5,549 nucleotides of DNA from WHSM01 sp050701635 (GTDB lineage Bacteria; Actinomycetota; Actinomycetes; Mycobacteriales; Micromonosporaceae): contig JBOGDF010000352.1 of NCBI GenBank assembly GCA_050701635.1, positions 1 to 5,549 of the forward strand. The letters are read 5' to 3'. The position numbers and the translations under genes are program-made. The stretch's first letter is position 1. Every line of letters begins with the position of its first letter. Of the stretch, positions 1-4,571 are shown piece by piece. Under the pieces are notes generated by a model. That model ran no database searches. It saw only the letters and a program-made list of their open reading frames with translations, and was not told the DNA's origin.

Positions 1-720
1 CCCCCGCAGAGCGCGCCGCCGGCACCGTCCGGCACGGAGCGCCCGACCGACCCGGACACGGTGCTCACCGCGGTACGCGAGCTGCCCGGCGTACGCGGCG
101 CGGAGCTGGTCGGCGAACCGGGCCGGCAGCAGGTGCTGCGACTCGACCTGGTGGCCTCAGTGGACCCGCACACGGTCGGACTGCAGGCCGCTGACCTGCT
201 GCGGGACCGGCTCGGCGTACACGCGGCGGTACGCGCGCGTACCCAGCCCGACAGCGAGACCCCGCCCCGCAGCCGGCGCCGCGACGAACGGCAGTCCCGG
301 CGCGCCGGCGAGCCGGGCGTCGCGGTGTCGGTGGAGCAGGTGCAGGTGGTCACCGCGGGCCTGGAGGCCGCGGTTGAGGTGGGGCTGGCCGTCGAGGGGG
401 TACGGGTCGCCGGCCGGGCGTCCGGGCCCGCGCTGGACTGGCATGTGCTGCGGGCCGCCGTCACCGCCACCACGGAAGCGCTCGGCATGCTGCTGGCCGG
501 GCGCGGCCGGCTCGCGCTGGAGTACGCCGAACTGGTCACCGCCGGCCCCTCGCGGGTCGCGGTGGTGTCGCTGTTGCTGCTGTCCGGCTCCGGCACCGAG
601 CGGGTCGCCGGGGCCGCCCCGGTGACCGGCGAGGCGCCTGACGCCGCGGTACAGGCCACCATCGCCGCGATCCGGCACCGGCTGCCCGACCTGCTGAGCG
701 ACGCCGGAATCGGCCGCTGA
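1..720 (+). CDS. Unrecognised two-domain protein, 3' part only
   Basis: The frame is open from base 1 to the TGA at 718-720, giving 239 visible residues. A GTG at 61 could start translation, but it has no ribosome site, and the 20 codons before it are proline-rich with G or C in almost every third position. I therefore read the gene as truncated by the window edge. Visible residues about 21-80 form a small alpha/beta-looking unit (a PGV turn, a strand VLRLDL, then an amphipathic helix ending LRDRLGV). Residues about 82-105 are a very basic, polar linker rich in Arg. Residues about 106-232 form a second unit with repeated beta strands, a GPALDWHVLRAAV helix and a C-terminal helix. Its order of strands and helices loosely recalls the regulatory (LeuA dimer) domain of isopropylmalate synthase, but this is only a resemblance in pattern. 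There is no signal peptide, membrane segment or catalytic motif in the visible part. The function is unknown; it is probably cytosolic. Confidence 0.75.
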   Translation, partial: PPQSAPPAPSGTERPTDPDTVLTAVRELPGVRGAELVGEPGRQQVLRLDLVASVDPHTVGLQAADLLRDRLGVHAAVRARTQPDSETPPRSRRRDERQSRRAGEPGVAVSVEQVQVVTAGLEAAVEVGLAVEGVRVAGRASGPALDWHVLRAAVTATTEALGMLLAGRGRLALEYAELVTAGPSRVAVVSLLLLSGSGTERVAGAAPVTGEAPDAAVQATIAAIRHRLPDLLSDAGIGR

Positions 721-783
721 CGGCCGCCAGCCAGCTCGCCCCACCACGCCAGGATCGGCCGCGGACCGCCCCGAGGCGAGCGA

Positions 784-822
784 TGCCGTGGGCGTCCGGC
801 CGGCGGTGCCGTGGGCGTCCGG
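784..822. repeat. 16-bp direct repeat upstream of the hydrolase gene
   Basis: TGCCGTGGGCGTCCGG occurs exactly at 784-799 and again at 807-822, a period of 23 bases with a 7-base spacer. The second copy ends one base before a TTGCGA that could be a -35 element. Two identical sites about two helix turns apart, in a non-coding gap before a gene, are compatible with a tandem binding site for a regulator. They could also be a simple local duplication. No regulator gene is visible nearby. Confidence 0.6.
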
Positions 823-823
823 A

Positions 824-855
824 TTGCGACACGCGGCGGTCACTAAGCGTAGATA
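824..855 (+). promoter_or_regulatory. Weak candidate promoter for the alpha/beta-hydrolase gene
   Basis: TTGCGA (824-829) and TAGATA (850-855) resemble -35 and -10 hexamers, but the 20-base spacer is longer than the usual 16-19. Transcription would then begin near 862, about 20 bases before the GTG start. An alternative is a leaderless transcript driven by CACACT (870-875), which sits 12 to 7 bases before the GTG, although no -35 matches it. This short A/T-containing patch stands out against very GC-rich surroundings. Neither reading is secure. Confidence 0.22.
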
Positions 856-881
856 AGCACGGCGCCGGGCACACTTGAGGC

Positions 882-1958
882 GTGAAGCGCGCGCAGCTGG
901 CACCCGATACCGCCGTACCGCAGCGTGACCAGCTGCACCCGCCGTGGCCCGGACGGGCGGTGCTGCTCGACGGGCGTACCAGCTATCTGCGCCACACCCC
1001 GGCGACCGCCCCGGACGCCGAACCCGCCCTGTACGTGCACGGGCTGGGCGGCTCGTCGGCCAACTGGACCGACCTCGCCGACCTGCTCTCCGACCGTCTC
1101 GACGGGCACGCCGTCGACCTGCCGGGCTTCGGTCGCAGCGAGCCCGCCCGGCGCTACACCCTCGCCGCGATGGCCGACCGGGTGGTACGCGTGATCGAGC
1201 ACCTCGGCCGCGGACCGGTGCACCTGTTCGGCAACTCGTTGGGCGGCGCGGTGTCGGTCAGGGTCGCCGCCGCCCGGCCCGATCTGGTGCGCAGCCTGAC
1301 CCTGATCTCGCCGGCGATGCCGTTCATGGACCCGCGCCGGTCGGCGCAGGGGCGGTTCGTGCCGATGCTGCTGATCCCGCGGGTGGAGCGGCTGGCGGCG
1401 CGGCGGCTCGCCGACATGGACGGCGAGAGCCTGGCCAGCCAGGTGATCGACATCTGCTGGGCGCGTCCCGGCGACCTGCACCCGCAGCGCCGCGCGGAGG
1501 CGATCGAGGAGGCCGGCCGCCGGATCAGCGTTCCGTGGTACGCCGACGCCTATGTCCGTACCTTCCGCGGCCTGGTGACCAGTTTCCTGCGGGCGTACCT
1601 GCCGGGGGCGGGGTCGCTGTGGCGGCTGGCGCAGAACGTGACCGCGCCGACGCTGGTGATCTGGGGTCGCCAGGATCGGCTGGTCGACATCGGGTTGGCG
1701 CCCCGGGTGGCGGGCGCGATCCCGGACAGCCGGCTGCTGATCATCGACAAAGTGGGCCACGTCGCGCAGATGGAGCAGCCGCGGCCGGTGGCGCGCGCCG
1801 TACTGGCGCTGCTGGAAGAGGTCGCGGCCGGGACCGCGACCGGCGTCGCGACGATAATCGACGCCGGGGCTGCGACCGGCGACGTCGCAGTAAGCGACAG
1901 CCCTGCCACCGCCGCGGTACGCGCCGCGATAGCGGATTCCGCCGCGCGGGGCGCCTGA
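882..1958 (+). CDS. Alpha/beta-fold hydrolase
   Basis: This is a 358-residue protein of the alpha/beta-hydrolase superfamily (Abhydrolase_1/6 type), probably a cytosolic esterase, lipase or related hydrolase; the substrate cannot be told. The whole active site is visible: oxyanion-loop HGLGGS at residues 53-58, nucleophile elbow GNSLGG at 117-122 with Ser119, acid in WGRQDR (Asp265), and base in VGHVAQMEQP (His293). Residues about 150-245 are a helical cap between the nucleophile and acid strands. No signal peptide or membrane segment is seen. The GTG at 882 is the first start in frame after a non-coding gap. GAGG at 877-880 lies only one base before it, too close for a normal ribosome site, so a leaderless message is possible. 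The catalytic domain ends near residue 313; the last 45 residues are an Ala/Thr/Asp-rich tail with codons rare here (ATA, GCA, CCT, GAT), suggesting an unconstrained extension. The gene stands alone, 86 bases before the next start. Confidence 0.92.
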   Translation: MKRAQLAPDTAVPQRDQLHPPWPGRAVLLDGRTSYLRHTPATAPDAEPALYVHGLGGSSANWTDLADLLSDRLDGHAVDLPGFGRSEPARRYTLAAMADRVVRVIEHLGRGPVHLFGNSLGGAVSVRVAAARPDLVRSLTLISPAMPFMDPRRSAQGRFVPMLLIPRVERLAARRLADMDGESLASQVIDICWARPGDLHPQRRAEAIEEAGRRISVPWYADAYVRTFRGLVTSFLRAYLPGAGSLWRLAQNVTAPTLVIWGRQDRLVDIGLAPRVAGAIPDSRLLIIDKVGHVAQMEQPRPVARAVLALLEEVAAGTATGVATIIDAGAATGDVAVSDSPATAAVRAAIADSAARGA

Positions 1959-2044
1959 CCAGCTTGTTCGTACGGCCGTGACCAGGGTCGCGGTGCGCAG
2001 GAGCAGGCCGCGTCCGGGTCCGGTGCGTGGCAAGCTGTACTCCG

Positions 2045-2887
2045 ATGAGCCCACCGGATCCGCGGCCGACGCGCCCCACCCGCCTGGAGCGGAAGGTGGT
2101 CGCGCGGCGCCGGATGGTGCGGCGCCGACGCCGTACGGCGGTGTTCTCGCTGTTGCTGGTGACGGCGCTGGTCGCCGGCTTCGACTTCGCCCGGGGCGGG
2201 ATCACCGACCCGACCGACGTACGTGCGCAGGCCACCCGTAGCGCGCCGGCGGCGCCCCCGAGCAGCGCGCCGGCCTCGGCCAGCCCGTCGCCGTCGCCGT
2301 CGAAATCGCAGCGGCCGAGCGTGCCGTACAGCGGGTCGGGGAAGTTCGACACCGCCGGCGGTCAGAGCGACCTGGTGGGGCGGGGCGGTGCCACGTTGCG
2401 GTACCGGGTCCAGGTCGAGCAGGGGATCGGGCAGGACCCCGGAGAGTTCGCCGGGTACGTGGACAGCACGCTCGCCGACAACCGGAGCTGGATCGCCGGC
2501 GGGGACGTACGGTTCCAGCGCGCCGCCTCGGGGCCGTACGACTTCACCGTCTACCTGGCCACCCCGACCACTACCGACCGGCTGTGCGCTCCGCTGCCCA
2601 CCAGCGGCTACACCTCGTGCCGGCAGGGCGACAACGTGGTGGTCAACCTGGCCCGCTGGGTGTTGGGCGTACCGCATTGGGACGGCGACCTGGAGAGCTA
2701 CCGCCGGTACGTGGTCAACCACGAGGTGGGGCACCGGCTCGGCCACGGGCACGAGCTGTGCTCGGGACAGGGCGATCCCGCGCCGGTGATGCAGCAGCAG
2801 ACCCTCAAGCTGGCCGGCTGCACGGGCAACGCCTGGCCGTACGTGGACGGCAAGCTCCACACCGGCCCGCCCGGGCAATATTCCTGA
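2045..2887 (+). CDS. DUF3152-family predicted zinc metalloprotease, membrane-anchored or secreted
   Basis: This is a 280-residue protein of the actinobacterial DUF3152 type. The N-terminus is strongly basic (Arg-rich, residues 7-30). A hydrophobic segment follows at about 31-49 (TAVFSLLLVTALVAG), then a Ser/Pro/Ala-rich low-complexity linker (about 64-95) and a folded domain (about 98-280). That arrangement fits a protein tethered or released on the outer face of the membrane. The domain holds HEVGHRLGHGH at 226-236, an exact HExxHxxGxxH motif of metzincin zinc peptidases (His226, Glu227, His230, His236). PVMQ (Met249) follows where a Met-turn would be expected. Four cysteines (181, 192, 239, 259) could form two disulfides, consistent with export. 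The motif is seen; protease activity and substrate are inferred. I chose ATG 2045 over the in-frame GTG at 2027 because the latter adds only six unremarkable residues; neither has a clear ribosome site. The gene lies 88 bases before moeZ. Confidence 0.88.
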   Translation: MSPPDPRPTRPTRLERKVVARRRMVRRRRRTAVFSLLLVTALVAGFDFARGGITDPTDVRAQATRSAPAAPPSSAPASASPSPSPSKSQRPSVPYSGSGKFDTAGGQSDLVGRGGATLRYRVQVEQGIGQDPGEFAGYVDSTLADNRSWIAGGDVRFQRAASGPYDFTVYLATPTTTDRLCAPLPTSGYTSCRQGDNVVVNLARWVLGVPHWDGDLESYRRYVVNHEVGHRLGHGHELCSGQGDPAPVMQQQTLKLAGCTGNAWPYVDGKLHTGPPGQYS

Positions 2888-2962
2888 TCGTGCGCGTGGC
2901 CGACCTCACCCGCGGTTTCCCACCGGAGCGCGCAAGAATGGTGACAACCGCATGAGTCGTAC

Positions 2963-2968
2963 GAAAGG
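2963..2968 (+). promoter_or_regulatory. Ribosome binding site that fixes the moeZ start
   Basis: GAAAGG at 2963-2968 lies seven bases before the GTG at 2976. The in-frame ATG at 2952 has no purine-rich site before it. Family knowledge agrees: actinobacterial MoeZ proteins commonly begin MSLPPLVEPA, which matches the GTG start and not the eight extra residues of the ATG start. Confidence 0.7.
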
Positions 2969-2975
2969 CAGCATC

Positions 2976-4154
2976 GTGTCACTGCCACCGCTGGTCGAGC
3001 CAGCAGCCGAGTTGACCGTCGACGAGGTACGCCGCTACTCGCGACACCTGATCATCCCGGACGTCGGGGTGGAAGGTCAGAAGCGACTCAAGAACGCCAA
3101 GGTGCTGTGCGTGGGCGCCGGTGGGCTCGGCTCGCCCGCGTTGATGTACCTGGCCGCGGCCGGGGTGGGCACGCTCGGCGTGATCGACTTCGACGTGGTG
3201 GACGAGTCCAACCTGCAGCGCCAGATCATCCACGGCGTCTCCGACATCGGCCGCTCCAAGGCGGAGTCGGCGGCGGCGAGCATCGCGGAGATCAACCCGC
3301 TGGTGCAGGTCGTGATCCACAACGAGGCGCTCTCCAACGACAACGTGATGGAGATCTTCGGCCAGTACGACCTGATCGTGGACGGCACCGACAACTTCGC
3401 CACCCGCTACATGGTCAACGACGCCGCGGTGCTGCTCGGCAAGCCGTACGTGTGGGGCTCGATCTACCGGTTCGACGGTCAGGCGAGCGTGTTCTGGGCC
3501 GAGCACGGCCCCTGCTACCGCTGCCTCTACCCGGAGCCGCCGCCGCCCGGCATGGTGCCCTCGTGCGCCGAGGGTGGCGTGCTCGGTGTGCTGTGCGCCA
3601 GCATCGGCTCGATCCAGGTGAACGAGGCGATCAAGCTGCTCGCCGGCTTCGGTGACCCGCTGCTCGGGCGGCTCATGGTGTACGACGCGCTGGAGATGTC
3701 GTACCGCACGATCAAGGTCCGCAAAGACCCGCAGTGCGCGGTCTGCGGCGAGAATCCCACCGTCACCGAGCTGATCGACTACGACGACTTCTGCGGCGCC
3801 ATCTCCACCGACGCGGCCGAGGCCACCCAGGGCGCCACCATCACCGCGCCCGAGCTCAAGGAGTGGATGGACGCCGGCAAGGACTTCTACCTGGTCGACG
3901 TCCGCGAGCCGGCCGAGTACGAGATCGTGAAGATCCCAGGCGCGACGCTGATCCCGAAGGGCGACATTCTCTCCGGTGAGGCGCTGGCGCGGCTGCCGCA
4001 GGACAAGCAGCTGGTACTGCACTGCAAGACCGGCGTACGGTCCGCCGAGGCGCTCGCCGCGGTGAAGGCCGCCGGCTTCCGGGACGCGGTGCACGTACAG
4101 GGTGGCGTGGTCGCGTGGGTGAAGCAGGTCGACCCCTCGCTCCCGGTGTACTGA
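2976..4154 (+). CDS. moeZ: MoeZ: adenylyltransferase/sulfurtransferase (MoeB-like E1 plus rhodanese)
   Basis: This 392-residue cytosolic enzyme adenylates the C-terminal Gly-Gly of ubiquitin-like sulfur carriers and converts it to a thiocarboxylate. In actinobacteria known partners include CysO (cysteine synthesis), MoaD (molybdopterin), ThiS and carriers for 2-thiosugar antibiotics. The E1-like domain covers about residues 12-265: nucleotide loop VGAGGLGSP (46-54), DESNLQRQ (76-83), the VDGTDN acid (Asp139), and a zinc site from Cys180/Cys183 and Cys254/Cys257. The conserved PSCAEGG cysteine (Cys197) sits at the position of the shuttle Cys proposed in eukaryotic Uba4/MOCS3. The rhodanese domain is about 288-390, with active loop CKTGVR (350-355) and persulfide Cys350. 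Length matches the family exactly and all key residues are present. The GTG start is set by the ribosome site at 2963-2968. The ATL gene follows after 10 bases, so the two are probably one transcript. No sulfur-carrier gene lies in the window, so its partners are encoded elsewhere. Confidence 0.97.
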   Translation: MSLPPLVEPAAELTVDEVRRYSRHLIIPDVGVEGQKRLKNAKVLCVGAGGLGSPALMYLAAAGVGTLGVIDFDVVDESNLQRQIIHGVSDIGRSKAESAAASIAEINPLVQVVIHNEALSNDNVMEIFGQYDLIVDGTDNFATRYMVNDAAVLLGKPYVWGSIYRFDGQASVFWAEHGPCYRCLYPEPPPPGMVPSCAEGGVLGVLCASIGSIQVNEAIKLLAGFGDPLLGRLMVYDALEMSYRTIKVRKDPQCAVCGENPTVTELIDYDDFCGAISTDAAEATQGATITAPELKEWMDAGKDFYLVDVREPAEYEIVKIPGATLIPKGDILSGEALARLPQDKQLVLHCKTGVRSAEALAAVKAAGFRDAVHVQGGVVAWVKQVDPSLPVY

Positions 4155-4164
4155 CGGTGGCGGC

Positions 4165-4470
4165 GTGGCCGACGAGGAGTACGTCGAGGCGGTGCTGTCC
4201 CTGGTGGAGCGGATCCCGCCCGGGCGCGTGATGTCGTACGGGGCGGTCGCCGCCTGGGTACGCGAGCTCACCGGGCGCGGCTCCGCTCGTTCCGTCGGCA
4301 ACGTGATGGCCAGGTACGGCGGCCCGGTGCCGTGGCATCGGGTGGTCGCCGCCGACGGCCGGCTGCAGCCGGGCCACGAGATCGAGTCCCGCCAGCGCCA
4401 CGTCGCCGAAGCCACCCCACTGCGCGGCGACAAGGTCGACATGCCCCACGCCGCCTGGCACCCGGCGTAG
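4165..4470 (+). CDS. atl: Alkyltransferase-like protein (ATL), MGMT family
   Basis: This 101-residue protein consists only of the DNA-binding domain of O6-alkylguanine-DNA alkyltransferase. The motif that carries the methyl acceptor in true transferases (PCHR) reads PWHR at residues 56-59, with Trp57 in place of Cys. That substitution defines ATL proteins, which bind O6-alkylguanine, flip the base and hand the lesion to nucleotide excision repair without removing the alkyl group. Other expected residues are present: Tyr25 in MSYGAV (base-flipping Tyr) and Arg42 in SARSVGNVM (arginine finger). The winged-helix core spans about residues 5-75. The length is typical of bacterial ATLs, so nothing appears missing. 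It starts with GTG, 10 bases after the moeZ stop, with GGTGG at 4156-4160 as a possible ribosome site. It probably shares the moeZ transcript, though no biochemical link between sulfur transfer and alkyl-damage signalling is known to me. It ends 17 bases before a large hairpin. Confidence 0.93.
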   Translation: MADEEYVEAVLSLVERIPPGRVMSYGAVAAWVRELTGRGSARSVGNVMARYGGPVPWHRVVAADGRLQPGHEIESRQRHVAEATPLRGDKVDMPHAAWHPA

Positions 4471-4487
4471 CCTGCTGCCCGTACCAC

Positions 4488-4555
4488 CAAGATCGCGGTC
4501 TCGGGAACGGATCGGCTGTTCCGGCGGCCGATTCGTACCCGAAACAGCGATCTTG
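4488..4555. terminator. Long inverted repeat between convergent genes, probable bidirectional terminator
   Basis: The two halves (4488-4519 and 4524-4555) can form 32 consecutive positions of stem. By hand count these are 26 Watson-Crick pairs, 3 G-U pairs and 3 mismatches (at 4497, 4500 and 4506), with the loop TCCG at 4520-4523. The outer nine pairs, starting CAAGATCGC, are perfect. The element begins 17 bases after the ATL stop and ends 16 bases before the stop codon of the opposing gamma-glutamyltransferase, so it is centred between them. There is no T run on either side, which is common for actinobacterial terminators. Its length and A/T content compared with the flanks also allow a dispersed palindromic repeat family. 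Confidence 0.75.
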
Positions 4556-4571
4556 AAAGTCGGCGGCGGGG

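Noticed and set aside
711..726. CGGCCG-CTGA-CGGCCG as a terminator of the first gene
   Set aside because: The stem is only six pairs, each half is itself a palindrome, and it overlaps the stop codon. Such motifs are expected by chance in this GC content.
157..903. Minus-strand open frame opposite the first gene
   Set aside because: Its product is Gly/Arg/Gln-rich and lacks motifs, and it runs through the non-coding gap and direct repeat. The plus-strand frame shows better secondary-structure patterning and third-position GC.
843..2054. Long open frame on the minus strand across the hydrolase gene
   Set aside because: High GC content removes stop codons in several frames. The plus-strand frame has an intact catalytic triad, while the minus-strand product is low-complexity Arg/Gly/Pro sequence with no motif.
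1550..2878. Long minus-strand open frame over the hydrolase end and the DUF3152 gene
   Set aside because: It spans two well-supported plus-strand genes and the gap between them. Its product is Arg/Ala-rich with no recognisable domain.
2952..2975. ATG at 2952 as the moeZ start
   Set aside because: It lacks a ribosome site and adds eight residues not typical of MoeZ. The GTG at 2976 has GAAAGG at proper distance and gives the familiar N-terminus.
2979..4490. 503-codon minus-strand open frame opposite moeZ and ATL
   Set aside because: It is an antisense shadow of moeZ, whose plus-strand product carries every expected motif. The antisense product shows only composition-driven His/Arg/Gly runs.
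4488..4555. The inverted repeat as terminal repeats of an insertion sequence or a small transposable element
   Set aside because: Nothing lies between the arms except a four-base loop, the flanks show no target-site duplication, and there is no transposase. A terminator or palindromic repeat is simpler.
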